Shown here one piece after another: positions 10,170 through 19,473 of a stretch of DNA of 64,000 bases; the first letter of the stretch is position 1, and every line of letters begins with the position of its first letter. Source of the stretch: Paraburkholderia translucens (lineage in GTDB: Bacteria > Pseudomonadota > Gammaproteobacteria > Burkholderiales > Burkholderiaceae); assembly GCF_020881035.1 (NCBI RefSeq), contig NZ_JAJITC010000005.1:186001-250000 (forward strand), written 5' to 3'. The notes under the pieces are model-generated. The model made no database searches. It was not told the DNA's origin and saw nothing but the letters and a program-made list of their open reading frames with translations. Position numbers and translations under genes: made by a program.

Positions 10170-10883
10170 TCACACTCCATCAGATCCGCGCGACTGCCGG
10201 CCATATGCATTTGCCCGTGAGGCAAGGCGCGCAATCATTCGCTCAGCCATCGCGCGGTCGATGACTGCGAAAGAGCGGCTGGCGCGCTCATAGGCATACA
10301 TGTCGCCAGTCGCAATGTCGAACCACCAGCCGCTCAGCACCAGCGCCCCGGCTGCGACCTGCTGCCGGACGATCGGGTATGTCATCAGATGCTCGATCTG
10401 CACAAGCACGTTGAGTTGCGACAATTGATCGTGCGGCTTCAGAGTTTCGTCGAGCGGGCCTTCGTGTTCGAGGCGAAACGCTGCGTTGTTGGCGTGGTAC
10501 AGCCATTTATCGAGGTTCGGCGTTTTCAGCTTGGCTTTGCGCGTATACACCGCCTTCATCGCACCGCACTCGGAATGCCCGCACACGACGATATTCGCGA
10601 CCTTCAACACCAGCACCGCGTATTCGATCGCGCTTGCCTCGGAAAGATCGCCGGTCGAGACTCCCTCCGCAGTCGCCGGTGGTATCAGGTTGCCGACGTT
10701 GCGCATCGTGAACAGGTCGCCCGGATGGGTCGAGGCAAGCAGGTCCGGCACGACACGGCTGTCCGAACATGTGATGAAAAGAGCATCCGGTGTCTGCGCG
10801 AGCGCCAGTTCGCTGAACTTTCGCACATATTGCGGCAGCATTTTCTCGCGGAATTCGACGATGCCCATGATCAGTTTGCGCAT
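10170..10883 (-). CDS. can: Beta-class carbonic anhydrase
   Basis: A 237-aa cytosolic enzyme that hydrates CO2 to bicarbonate. The zinc ligands of the beta class are all visible: Cys39 and Asp41-Arg43 in CSDSRV, His103 and Cys106 in GHSECGAMK. Length and spacing match the Can/CynT family. The start at 10883 has GGAGA eight bases upstream; an internal Met at residue 6 is an alternative start. It is divergent from the DUF1810 gene and upstream of the CYTH/CHAD gene. Confidence 0.95.
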   Translation of the reverse strand: MRKLIMGIVEFREKMLPQYVRKFSELALAQTPDALFITCSDSRVVPDLLASTHPGDLFTMRNVGNLIPPATAEGVSTGDLSEASAIEYAVLVLKVANIVVCGHSECGAMKAVYTRKAKLKTPNLDKWLYHANNAAFRLEHEGPLDETLKPHDQLSQLNVLVQIEHLMTYPIVRQQVAAGALVLSGWWFDIATGDMYAYERASRSFAVIDRAMAERMIARLASRANAYGRQSRGSDGV

Positions 10884-11032
10884 GTTCTTGTCTCCGGACG
10901 GTCAGGGGGCCGCTCCACGATCGAAGTATTATCTGAATACTATGCGGCCATCGGCCAAATTCGAATGTCTCCTTTCACACTAGTCGGAAGTCTCCATACC
11001 GGCATCGGGCGGAGCACGAGCGGGAGTACGAA

Positions 11033-11461
11033 ATGGACGATCTCTATGACCTTCAGCGTTTTGTCGATGCCCAGGATCCAGTGTATGCCCAGGTATGCGA
11101 CGAATTGAGGCACGGACGTAAGCGAAGCCATTGGATGTGGTTCGTGTTTCCTCAGCTACAGGGGCTCGGAACCAGCGCAATGGCGCAGCGTTTCGCGCTT
11201 GCCTCGCTGGCCGAGGCGCAAGCCTATCTGCGCCACCCGATACTCGCTCCGCGGCTGCGCGAAACGACGCAATTGGTCAACCTTGTCAGCGACCGCTCCA
11301 TCGAGGAGATTTTCGGGTATCCGGATAACCTCAAGTTTCGCTCGTCGGTCAGCCTGTTCGCGCGCGCCACCGACGACAACGACGTATTCGTCGAGGCCTT
11401 GCGCAAGTATTTCGGCGGACAAGCCGATCCGCGAACACTTCAGTTGCTCCAGGCCGCTTGA
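11033..11461 (+). CDS. DUF1810 family protein
   Basis: A 142-aa soluble protein matching the DUF1810 family: an N-terminal LQRFVDAQ helix, the HWMWFVFPQLQGLG core and the C-terminal RKYFGGQADPRTLQLL segment. The biochemical function of the family is not established. The start has GGGAG seven bases upstream. It stands alone, divergent from the carbonic anhydrase gene. Confidence 0.85.
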   Translation: MDDLYDLQRFVDAQDPVYAQVCDELRHGRKRSHWMWFVFPQLQGLGTSAMAQRFALASLAEAQAYLRHPILAPRLRETTQLVNLVSDRSIEEIFGYPDNLKFRSSVSLFARATDDNDVFVEALRKYFGGQADPRTLQLLQAA

Positions 11462-11524
11462 GGTTGCGAACCGGCGCGCGCGGCGCAGCGAACCGCGCAA
11501 TTCCGGCCCCGGTGCAGTATGTCG

Positions 11525-12544
11525 TCACTGCCCTCTCACGTCGGCCTCACGGGACCGGTAGAGCAACAGGTGATCGGTACCCGACTCGGACAGCCACACC
11601 TCGCCCGGACGGCCCATCATCTCACGCACGTTGGCGTGATCGCGCGGCAGCGGCAACACGTCGAACCGCTCGGTACGGGGGTCAAAGCGCACTAGCGCGT
11701 TCGCGCTCCATTCACTGAGCCAGACGATATCCCGGTCGTCGACGAATATCGCGTACGCGTGCGGATCGTTGCCGGGCAGTCGCCATTCGCGCCATCGATG
11801 CGTGGCGGGATCGAATACACCGACCTTTCCCGCGTTCCACTCGCTGACCCAGACGCGCCCGCTGGAATCGGCCCAGACGCGGCGCGCGCCCTGCTTTGCG
11901 GTCGGCGGCTCGATGACCTGCGCCGCACCCGTCGCGGGATCGATGCGACCAAGATAACTCCCCGCCAGCGACGCGAAATACAGCTCCCCGGAGCGGGTCA
12001 CGCAGATACCGTAGGCTCCGGGGCCGCGTGGCGCATCAAAGACACGCATTCGGCCTTGCTCGGGATCGAGCTCGCCGTAGATGCCGCTTTGCCCGGTAAA
12101 CCACAGATGCCCCTGCTTGTCGAACACGGCGGTGTTTAGATTGGCGTCTGGCCGATCCTTGGGCAGCGGAAAACGCGTGACGGCGAGCGTCTTCGGATCG
12201 ACACGCACAATCGCGTTCAGGCCGCCGTCAGTGACCCAAGCCGCGCTATCGGGGCCGACGATCACACCATGCGGGGACGATCCGGCGCCGAGCGCGATCC
12301 TGTCGATTTTGCCGCTGCGCGGGTCCAGCCGCCCGAGCGCTCCCTGCGCCTGCGCGGTGTACCACACGGTGCCGTCATGCGCCGGCGCGACGTCATGCGG
12401 CGCACTGCCGGAGGGAACGGCGAAGCTCTCGAACGACGGCGGCTGTGTTTGTGCATGCGCGAGGCCGATGTTGCCGGTAGTCATCGCGTAACCCAGGGCG
12501 TATATAGCCAGGGCAATCAGAAACCCGACAGTCCAGCGCCGCAT
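11525..12544 (-). CDS. Exported Vgb-like (streptogramin lyase-type) beta-propeller protein
   Basis: A 339-aa secreted or periplasmic protein with a signal peptide (about 1-31, ending ALAHAQ-like at GLAHAQ) and a series of about 40-residue beta-propeller blades with repeated WVT/WFT/WVSEWN-type strands, as in the virginiamycin B lyase (Vgb) superfamily. Many members are not antibiotic lyases, so resistance should not be assumed. The frame extends to a TTG at 12559, but the ATG at 12544 directly precedes the signal peptide. No strong ribosome-binding site is visible for either start. Confidence 0.75.
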   Translation of the reverse strand: MRRWTVGFLIALAIYALGYAMTTGNIGLAHAQTQPPSFESFAVPSGSAPHDVAPAHDGTVWYTAQAQGALGRLDPRSGKIDRIALGAGSSPHGVIVGPDSAAWVTDGGLNAIVRVDPKTLAVTRFPLPKDRPDANLNTAVFDKQGHLWFTGQSGIYGELDPEQGRMRVFDAPRGPGAYGICVTRSGELYFASLAGSYLGRIDPATGAAQVIEPPTAKQGARRVWADSSGRVWVSEWNAGKVGVFDPATHRWREWRLPGNDPHAYAIFVDDRDIVWLSEWSANALVRFDPRTERFDVLPLPRDHANVREMMGRPGEVWLSESGTDHLLLYRSREADVRGQ

Positions 12545-12739
12545 GGTCGTATGTATCAAGCAAGAAGACTAACGTGCCGCGTTCCTGCGCTCGCGGGCCG
12601 GTTGCTTCGCCGCTCAAGTCTAAACCCGTGCAGGCGGGAGCGCCTCGCTCGAATACGAATGGCTTACGCACCATCGAACTTGTGCTGCGATGACTCCGCG
12701 ATCGCATCCCGCCTTTATGCCTGGCACGCGTCGCGCGAA

Positions 12740-13513
12740 TCAGACGGGCGTGTAGATCGAGAGTTTCAACGACGGATCGTCGTTGGCCTGAAACGTGGCG
12801 TATTCGTAGCGTTGCGCACCGCGCCGAGGATGCGTGAGTAGCTTCTGCCCGGATGCGCCTCCCCGCACGTCGTGCGCAACCCACCAACTGGCGAACTCCG
12901 GACTGCACGCACGCAGGCGCTCCACCAGCTCAATGAACGACGGGTCGCCTGCAAAGAGATCATGCGTGGCACGAAAGAGCGCGATCATGCGGCGCGCTTC
13001 GGTCTCCCAGGTGGAGCCGAACAGCCGTTTGGTCTCCGGTTCGATGAACATGAAAACGAGGATGTTGCGGTCCGCCTCGGTCAGGCGATCGAATCCGAGC
13101 AGATCGGCTGCCGCCCGGTTCCACGCCAGGATGTCCCAGCGCCGGCCGGTCACGTAGGCCGGCAGCGAGAGGTCCGACACGATGCGCGCAATGGCCGGCG
13201 GGACGCTCTCGGGAACAAACGCGCGGTGATCGTGGCTGCGCGCGAGCGCCCGCAGATGCGCGGCTTCTGCTTTGCCGAGCCGCAGGGCGCGAGCCAGCGC
13301 GTCGAGGGTGGCGTCGGAGGGACTGACCGTTCGCCCCTGCTCGAGCCGCACGTACCAGTCCACGCCGATGCCCGCCAGTTCGGCAACTTCTTCACGCCGC
13401 AGACCCGGCGTACGACGGCGCCGGCCACTTCTGAGCTGCCCGGCTGCCGGAATCAGTTTCTCCCGGCGCGAACGCAGGAAATCGCCGAATTCAGTGTGTC
13501 TCGATGCCGGCAT
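12740..13513 (-). CDS. XRE-family regulator with MmyB-type ligand-binding domain
   Basis: A 257-aa DNA-binding protein. An N-terminal helix-turn-helix (about 10-85) contains LRREEVAELAGIGVDWYVRLEQGR, the usual XRE signature of MmyB-like regulators. A C-terminal PAS-like MmyB domain (about 105-250) contains DILAWNRAAADLLGF. Members usually repress a divergent oxidoreductase or dehydrogenase gene, and here a medium-chain oxidoreductase starts 112 bp away in the opposite direction. That makes it the probable target; the effector is unknown. Confidence 0.88.
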   Translation of the reverse strand: MPASRHTEFGDFLRSRREKLIPAAGQLRSGRRRRTPGLRREEVAELAGIGVDWYVRLEQGRTVSPSDATLDALARALRLGKAEAAHLRALARSHDHRAFVPESVPPAIARIVSDLSLPAYVTGRRWDILAWNRAAADLLGFDRLTEADRNILVFMFIEPETKRLFGSTWETEARRMIALFRATHDLFAGDPSFIELVERLRACSPEFASWWVAHDVRGGASGQKLLTHPRRGAQRYEYATFQANDDPSLKLSIYTPV

Positions 13514-13625
13514 GGTCGTCCTTGCAAGGAGGTATCGATGAATCCTGGGATAGTGCCAGGCCTTGTTGCCAATTCTAGGCTCGCCAGAATGACCCCGTCA
13601 GCCCCATCCTTGACGGAGAACGACG

Positions 13626-14705
13626 ATGAAAGCCGCAGTCCTGAATTCGCTTGGCCAACCGCTGGCGATTACGCAGATGCCGAATCCGGAACTCGGCACG
13701 GGCGAGGTGATCGTGGATGTCGCCGCCGCGCCGGTGCTGTCGTACGCCAACGAAGTGTTCAATGGCGAGCGCCGCTATCCGATCGAGTTGCCCATCGTGC
13801 CCGGCTGCGGCGCGATCGGCCGCGTGAGGGCGAGCGGTCCGGACGCGACCCATCTGAAGGCGGGCGATTGGGTGTTTTGCGACCCGACCGTGCGCTCGCG
13901 CGACGACGCCTTGATGCCCGATATTGCGCTGCAGGGATGGAGCTCACGTGGCGAGGGCGGCTTGCGTCTGCAACGGCACTTTCACGACGGCCCGTTCGCC
14001 GAACAGGTGCGCGTGCCGACCGAGAACGCGATTCGGATCGGAGAGATCGAGCCTGGCGAGGCCGCGCGGTGGTGCGCGCTCAACGTCATGCTGGTGCCCT
14101 ATGGCGGGCTGCTTTGCGCCGCGCTGCGGGCCGGCGAGACGCTGCTCGTCAGCGGTGCCACCGGCAACTTCGGTAGCGCCTGCGTGGCTGTCGCTCTTGC
14201 GATGGGCGCGCGCTGTGTAATTGCGCCAGGACGCAATGGGGAAGCACTCGACGATCTGAAACAGCGGTTCGGCGAGCGCGTGCGGCCGGTCGAACTGTCG
14301 GGTGATGAACAGTCGGACCGCGAACGGATGCAACGAGCGGCCCCTTGTCCGATCGATTGCGTAATCGATCTGTTGCCGCCCTCGGCGCCTGCTACGGCCG
14401 TACGCGCCGCGGTCATGGCCGTGCGCCCGTATGGGCGCGTCGTTTTGATGGGCGGGGTGGGGATGCTGGGCGGCGCGGGGCTCGACCTGCCCTATCCGTG
14501 GATCATGCGCAACGACATCACGATACGCGGCAAATGGATGTATCCGACCGAGGCCGTGACGCTCATGACGGGTCTGATCCGCTCGGGATTGCTCGATCCC
14601 GGCCATTTCGACATCAAGACGTTCCCGCTCGACGAAGCCAACGAAGCGGTATCCCACGCGGCTGCGAACGGCGGGCCATTCAGAATGACCGTGATCCAGC
14701 CTTAG
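13626..14705 (+). CDS. Medium-chain (zinc-type) alcohol dehydrogenase/quinone oxidoreductase family protein
   Basis: A 359-aa MDR-superfamily oxidoreductase. A GroES-like N-terminal half is followed by a nucleotide-binding half with LLVSGATGNFGSAC, a YhdH/quinone-reductase-like glycine motif. The usual zinc-ligand pattern GHE near residue 65 is replaced by VPGCGAIGRV, so it is probably a zinc-free NADPH-dependent reductase. The start has GGAG eight bases upstream. It is divergent from the XRE/MmyB regulator, which probably controls it. Substrate unknown. Confidence 0.8.
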   Translation: MKAAVLNSLGQPLAITQMPNPELGTGEVIVDVAAAPVLSYANEVFNGERRYPIELPIVPGCGAIGRVRASGPDATHLKAGDWVFCDPTVRSRDDALMPDIALQGWSSRGEGGLRLQRHFHDGPFAEQVRVPTENAIRIGEIEPGEAARWCALNVMLVPYGGLLCAALRAGETLLVSGATGNFGSACVAVALAMGARCVIAPGRNGEALDDLKQRFGERVRPVELSGDEQSDRERMQRAAPCPIDCVIDLLPPSAPATAVRAAVMAVRPYGRVVLMGGVGMLGGAGLDLPYPWIMRNDITIRGKWMYPTEAVTLMTGLIRSGLLDPGHFDIKTFPLDEANEAVSHAAANGGPFRMTVIQP

Positions 14706-14745
14706 CCCGCGATTCAGCCCGCGTCTAGTCTAGCCAATTGAATGT

Positions 14746-15807
14746 CTAATGCTGATGACGATGGTGAATATCCGGGAAATGCGCATGCGAATGCGTGATG
14801 GGCAGATGGACGTGGGGATGCGTGTGAGGCTCGTCACCGTGATATGGGAAATCATGTTCGTGCTGGTGGTGTTCGTCATGCCGGTGCCGGTGCGAGTGCT
14901 CCATCAGTTCGTGCCTATGCTCATGCTCGTGCCGCTCGCGTACATGAAGCCAGATGCCGAGGGCCATCAGCGCCGCGGCGATCCAGAAGATGACGGACGG
15001 CCGCTCCGGCCAGATCAGCAGCGAAATGGCGACGCCAAACAACGGCGCAACCGAGAAGTAGGCGCCGGTCCGTGCCGTTCCAAGCTGACGCAGTGCGACG
15101 ACGAATAGCACAAGGCTCACTCCGTAGCCGGCAAGCCCCGTGAGCATGGCAGCACCGACCGTGATGGCCGGCGGCAGTGATGCGCCGGTCGCGATCGCGA
15201 TTGCAAGATTCACGGGACCGGCGATCAGACCTTTCAGGCAGGCGATCACCATTGCGTCGTTCGCGGACACCTTGCGCGTGAGATTGTTGTCGACCGCCCA
15301 GCACAGACATGCTCCGACGATGAGCAGCGCACCGGCAGGCACGCCCGCTTCTCCGGGTGTCCAGGACAACATCACGCCTGCGGCGACGATCGCAACCATG
15401 CCGAGAAACACTTGCAGGTCGACGTTCTCCCGGAACACCACCCACGCAATGACGGCAGTCAGCACGCCTTCCAGATTCAGCAGCAGCGAACTCGTAGCGG
15501 CCGGGGTGCTCGACAACCCCAGCATCAGCAATGCCGGTCCGGCGACACCTCCGGCGACGATCGCGCCCGCAAGCCACGGCAACTCCTCTGCGCGAATTCG
15601 GTGCTCAATGGGGGCTTGCGCCGGCGGCCGCCGCATCCGGCGGGTGATGATGCCGATGCCGAGGCCCACGCCGCTTCCGAGGTAGAACAAACCCGCGACC
15701 ATGAACGGTGACATCGCGCCGAGCAGGGCTTTGGCCAGGGGCGTCGCGGCACCGAACAGCGCCGCGGCCGTGAGGGCGGTCAATACCGCGTTAAGTCTTG
15801 AGTTCAT
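14746..15807 (-). CDS. EamA/DMT-family transporter with a histidine-rich C-terminal tail
   Basis: A 353-aa inner-membrane protein. Residues 1 to about 285 form the ten-segment EamA (drug/metabolite transporter) fold with the internal duplication. The C-terminal tail of about 65 residues carries 25 histidines, mostly as H-x-H pairs mixed with Glu, Asp and Pro. Such tails are known in metal transporters and metallochaperones, so metal binding or metal sensing is likely, but the transported substrate is not shown by the sequence. The start at 15807 fits the first membrane segment; a longer frame reaches 15846. Its neighbour is the GntR regulator of the glucarate module. Confidence 0.85.
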   Translation of the reverse strand: MNSRLNAVLTALTAAALFGAATPLAKALLGAMSPFMVAGLFYLGSGVGLGIGIITRRMRRPPAQAPIEHRIRAEELPWLAGAIVAGGVAGPALLMLGLSSTPAATSSLLLNLEGVLTAVIAWVVFRENVDLQVFLGMVAIVAAGVMLSWTPGEAGVPAGALLIVGACLCWAVDNNLTRKVSANDAMVIACLKGLIAGPVNLAIAIATGASLPPAITVGAAMLTGLAGYGVSLVLFVVALRQLGTARTGAYFSVAPLFGVAISLLIWPERPSVIFWIAAALMALGIWLHVRERHEHEHRHELMEHSHRHRHDEHHQHEHDFPYHGDEPHTHPHVHLPITHSHAHFPDIHHRHQH

Positions 15808-15864
15808 GGTTCGGCCGAGGTTGGACAAGCGCGAGAGGAAGGCCACAATCGCCCTACCCGCCCC

Positions 15865-16569
15865 TCACTCATCCGCCAAAAAACTCGGATGACTGGTCCT
15901 GATCTGATCGATCTGGCTCAGCGTTCCCGACAAATGCTTGCGCAGCGCCGCCTGCGCGGCCTCCACATCGCCCTTGCCGATCGCATCGACGATCTCGGTA
16001 TGATCTCGCACCACGGCCATCGTCTTGCCCTCCACCGGCAAATGAAGGCGCCGCAGCCGGTCGATATGTCCGCTCAGCCTGCGCACCAGATCCCATAGCT
16101 GCGGCACACCAGCCGCCTCGTACATCTGCCGATGAAACGTCTGATCGAGCAGCGAGAACTGCTCGTAATTCTTCAGGTCGAGCAGTTCCGTTTGCCCCGC
16201 AATCGTGGCGCGCAACCGGGCGATCAGCGCCGCGTCGCGCTGCTCCGCGAGCGTGCGGACCACTTCCAGTTCGATCGAGCGGCGCAGGAAATGCGCTTGC
16301 AGCGCCGACGTCACGTTGATCTGGCTAACGACCGTCGCATGCTGCGGATAGATGTCGACGAGACCTTCCTCGCCGAGCTTCATCAGCGCGTCGCGCACCG
16401 GCGTCTGGCTCAAGCCGTACTGGTTCGCCAGTTCGGTGCGCGAGAGCACCGTGCCCGGCGTCAGTTCGAGGGAAAGGATCATTTCGCGCAGTCGTTCGAA
16501 TACTTGCGGCGCGGCGTGGCGGGAGCGGTCGAGCCGCCTCACCACCGACGAGGTAGCGTGGTTTTTCAT
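15865..16569 (-). CDS. GntR-family regulator, FCD type, probably of glucarate genes
   Basis: A 234-aa FadR-subfamily regulator. The winged helix (about 15-85) includes LSRTELANQYGLSQTPVRDALMKL, and the FCD ligand-binding domain (about 95-225) is all helical with metal-binding-type His residues. FCD regulators commonly bind sugar acids. The gene is divergent from the glucarate dehydratase, and an 18-bp perfect palindrome lies between them, so autoregulation and repression of the gud genes is likely. The start at 16569 is inferred from the family N-terminus; the frame extends further upstream without a good ribosome-binding site. Confidence 0.87.
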   Translation of the reverse strand: MKNHATSSVVRRLDRSRHAAPQVFERLREMILSLELTPGTVLSRTELANQYGLSQTPVRDALMKLGEEGLVDIYPQHATVVSQINVTSALQAHFLRRSIELEVVRTLAEQRDAALIARLRATIAGQTELLDLKNYEQFSLLDQTFHRQMYEAAGVPQLWDLVRRLSGHIDRLRRLHLPVEGKTMAVVRDHTEIVDAIGKGDVEAAQAALRKHLSGTLSQIDQIRTSHPSFLADE

Positions 16570-16711
16570 GGCAGAAGCTGAAGCATGGAAGCAGGCGGAG
16601 CGGGCGTGGCCGCCCGCTGAGGCACTAGTACTATAGCCGACGCCCACCCCTTCGAGCGGCCTTCCGTGGGCTATTCCGCGAAACATGGAGATGAGTATTA
16701 ACCCCACTAAC

Positions 16712-16729
16712 GCACTAATATATTAGTGC
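16712..16729. promoter_or_regulatory. Candidate GntR operator (18-bp perfect palindrome)
   Basis: GCACTAATATATTAGTGC is an 18-bp perfect inverted repeat, AT-rich at its centre, located 143 bp upstream of the GntR start and 51 bp upstream of the dehydratase start. A related sequence (GCACTAGTACTATAG) occurs at 16622-16636, inside the regulator's leader. Both features fit a self-controlled FCD-GntR operator pair. Confidence 0.75.
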
Positions 16730-16779
16730 TTTACTATCTGCGCCATCGTATTTACCCTGTCCTCTTGCCGATTGCCATC

Positions 16780-18054
16780 ATGACTCGCGACATCACCATC
16801 ACCCAGGTGCGCATCACCCCGATCGCCTTCCGCGACGGCCCGCTGCTCAATGCCGCCGGCATCCACGAACCGTGGGCGCTGCGCGCCATCGTCGAGCTGG
16901 AGACGAGCGACGGCCGCGTCGGCATCTCCGAGACCTACGGCGACGAACCGATGCTGCGCGTGCTCGAACAGGCGAAGTCGCTGGTGCTCGGCCTGTCGCC
17001 GTTCGACCTCAATCGCATGGAAGAGCGCGTGCGGGCCACCATCAAGGCGAGCCCGGGCGCGGTCGAATTCGAGCTCGCGCCCGGTTCGCATTCGGCCAAG
17101 AACGCGCCGAAGGTCATCAGCACGCTCGAAGTCGCGATGCTCGATCTGCAAGGGCAGATCGTCGGCGCGCCGATCGTCGACCTGCTCGGCGGCAAGGTGC
17201 GCGACGCGGTGCCCTACAGCGCCTATCTGTTCTTCAAATACGCCGAGCACGTCGACAAGCCGTACGCGCCCGATGCATGGGGCGAGGGCCTGAGCCCGGA
17301 GCAGATCGTCGCGCAGGCGCGCCGGATGATCGAGCTGTACGGCTTCCAGAGCATCAAGCTGAAGGGCGGCGTGTTCGAACCCGCGCACGAGATCGCGTGC
17401 ATGCGTGCGCTGCATCAAGCGTTTCCCGGCGTGCCGCTGCGCCTCGATCCGAACGCCAACTGGACGCTCGAAACCAGCATCGCGGCCGCCCCGGAACTCG
17501 ACGAGCTGCTCGAGTACTACGAAGATCCCTGTCCGGGTCTCGAAGGGATGGCCGAACTGGCGAAGCGCACGCGCTTGCCGCTCGCCACCAACATGGTCAT
17601 CACGACGATGGAAGATTTCCGGCGCGGCGCCGAGATGGGTTCGGTGAAGGTGCTGCTCTCGGACCATCACTACTGGGGCGGCCTGCGCGCCACGCAGACG
17701 CTCGCCCGCATGTGCAAGCTGTGGGATCTCGGCATGTCGATGCACTCGAACTCGCACCTCGGCATCAGCCTGATGGCGATGACGCACGTCGCGGCGAGCA
17801 TCTCCAACCTGACCTACGCGTGCGACACGCACTACCCGTGGCAGGAAGAAGAAGTGATCAAGGGCGGCCGCGTGAAGTTCGACAAGGGTTCGGTGCGCGT
17901 GCCCACTGCGCCGGGCCTCGGCGTCGAACTCGACCGCGAGCGGCTGGCCGAACTGCATGCGCAGTATCTGTCATGCGGCGTGCGCAATCGCGATGACCTC
18001 ACGCAAATGCGCAAGTACGACCCGGGCTTCACCGGCAAGAACCCGCGCTTTTAA
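16780..18054 (+). CDS. gudD: Glucarate dehydratase (enolase superfamily)
   Basis: A 424-aa enolase-superfamily enzyme expected to dehydrate D-glucarate (and L-idarate) to 5-keto-4-deoxyglucarate. It shows the family hallmarks: the IKLKGG lysine motif, metal-binding Asp in RLDPNANW and Glu in YYEDPCPG, a further acidic strand, and the catalytic His in MHSNSHLGIS. Length is slightly under typical GudD (about 445). The start at 16780 (MTRDITITQVRI) is chosen by family alignment; no clear Shine-Dalgarno is visible. It is followed after 100 bp by its presumed transporter. Confidence 0.92.
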   Translation: MTRDITITQVRITPIAFRDGPLLNAAGIHEPWALRAIVELETSDGRVGISETYGDEPMLRVLEQAKSLVLGLSPFDLNRMEERVRATIKASPGAVEFELAPGSHSAKNAPKVISTLEVAMLDLQGQIVGAPIVDLLGGKVRDAVPYSAYLFFKYAEHVDKPYAPDAWGEGLSPEQIVAQARRMIELYGFQSIKLKGGVFEPAHEIACMRALHQAFPGVPLRLDPNANWTLETSIAAAPELDELLEYYEDPCPGLEGMAELAKRTRLPLATNMVITTMEDFRRGAEMGSVKVLLSDHHYWGGLRATQTLARMCKLWDLGMSMHSNSHLGISLMAMTHVAASISNLTYACDTHYPWQEEEVIKGGRVKFDKGSVRVPTAPGLGVELDRERLAELHAQYLSCGVRNRDDLTQMRKYDPGFTGKNPRF

Positions 18055-18154
18055 TCCGCGCTTCGGATGCGTGCTTCCGGTTCGCGGCGATGCCGGCGGT
18101 TGATCTCGCCGAACCGTATCGACACCATTTCCAAAAAAAACTTCAGGAGACTCG

Positions 18155-19444
18155 ATGAAAACGATAGACGCCACGACGGCCGCCGCACGCTCGGCCGTCG
18201 GTCGATACCGATGGACCATTTGCGCGATGATTTTCGCCGCGACGACGATCAACTACATGGATCGTCAGATGCTCGGGCTGCTCGCGCCGCTGCTGCAAAA
18301 GGATATCGGCTGGAATCAGGTGCAGTACGCGCAGACCGTGATGGTGTTTACGGTCACCTATGCGGTGGGTCTCGCCATCTTCGGCCGGATCGCGGACCGC
18401 TTCAGCACGAAGAAGGTCTACGGCAGCGCGATGGCGATGTGGAGTCTCGCGGCGATGCTGCATGCGGTGGCATCGACCGTGCCCGGCTTCGCGGCGGTGC
18501 GCGGTCTGCTCGGTTTTGGCGAAGCGGCCAATTTTCCGGTTGCGATCCGCACCACCGCCACGTGGTTTCCGAAGAAGGAACGCGCGTTGGCGACGGGCTT
18601 CTGGAACATGGGCGCGACGATCGGCGGCATCGTCGCGCCGGCCTTCGTGCCGATCGCCGCGCTCATGTGGGGCTGGCGCGCGACGTTCATCGTGGGCGGC
18701 GCGACCGGTTTCGTCTGGCTCGCCGTCTGGATGCTCGTCTATCGGCAGCCTTCGCAGCATCCGTCCGTGACGAAGGAAGAGCTCGACTACATCAATGCGG
18801 ATCGCGAAGAAGTCGCCGAACAGAAAGTCAGCTGGTTGTCGGTGCTCAAATACCGTGAGACGTGGGCGTTCGTCTTCGGCAAGCTGCTGACCGATCCGGT
18901 CTGGTGGTTCTATCTGTTCTGGCTGCCCAAGTGGCTCAATGAATCGCGCCATATCGACATCGGCAAGATGGGCCTGCCGCTGATCGCCATCTATACGATG
19001 GCATCGGTTGGCAGCGTGGCGGGCGGCTGGCTGTCGTCGCGCCTGATGGCGCGCACCAACAAGCCGAACTATGCGCGCAAGCTCACGATGCTCGTTTGTG
19101 CGTTGTGCGTCGTGCCGATCGCCACCCTGTCGTATTTCCAGAGCCTGTGGTACGCGGTGTTCGCGGTGGGTCTCGCCGCGGCGGCGCACCAGGGATGGTC
19201 GGCGAACCTCGTCACGACGGTCGGCGACGTGTTTCCAAAGCGGCTGGTCGGCACGGTCATCGGGATCGGCGGCGTGGCGGGCATGATCGGGTCGTTCTTC
19301 TACTCCGGCGTGATCGGCGAGACCTTGCAGCGCACCGGGCAGTATTGGGCGCTCTTTACTGTCGGCGCATCGGCGTATCTGGTGGCGTTGGGCATCATTC
19401 ATCTGCTGATGCCGCGCATGACCGCGGTGAAGCTGCGCGACTGA
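18155..19444 (+). CDS. gudP: MFS sugar-acid transporter (GudP/ExuT-like)
   Basis: A 429-aa, twelve-segment major facilitator of the anion:cation symporter family, with the DRQMLGLLAPLLQKDIGW motif after the first helix and GFGEAANFPVAIRT after the fourth, typical of hexuronate and glucarate transporters. AGGAG lies eight bases upstream. It is the partner of the glucarate dehydratase, importing the substrate. The next gene, pcm, is convergent only 29 bp away, and I see no strong hairpin between them. Confidence 0.9.
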   Translation: MKTIDATTAAARSAVGRYRWTICAMIFAATTINYMDRQMLGLLAPLLQKDIGWNQVQYAQTVMVFTVTYAVGLAIFGRIADRFSTKKVYGSAMAMWSLAAMLHAVASTVPGFAAVRGLLGFGEAANFPVAIRTTATWFPKKERALATGFWNMGATIGGIVAPAFVPIAALMWGWRATFIVGGATGFVWLAVWMLVYRQPSQHPSVTKEELDYINADREEVAEQKVSWLSVLKYRETWAFVFGKLLTDPVWWFYLFWLPKWLNESRHIDIGKMGLPLIAIYTMASVGSVAGGWLSSRLMARTNKPNYARKLTMLVCALCVVPIATLSYFQSLWYAVFAVGLAAAAHQGWSANLVTTVGDVFPKRLVGTVIGIGGVAGMIGSFFYSGVIGETLQRTGQYWALFTVGASAYLVALGIIHLLMPRMTAVKLRD

Positions 19445-19473
19445 AGTTCACCATCGGTCGATCGCGCAGGCCG

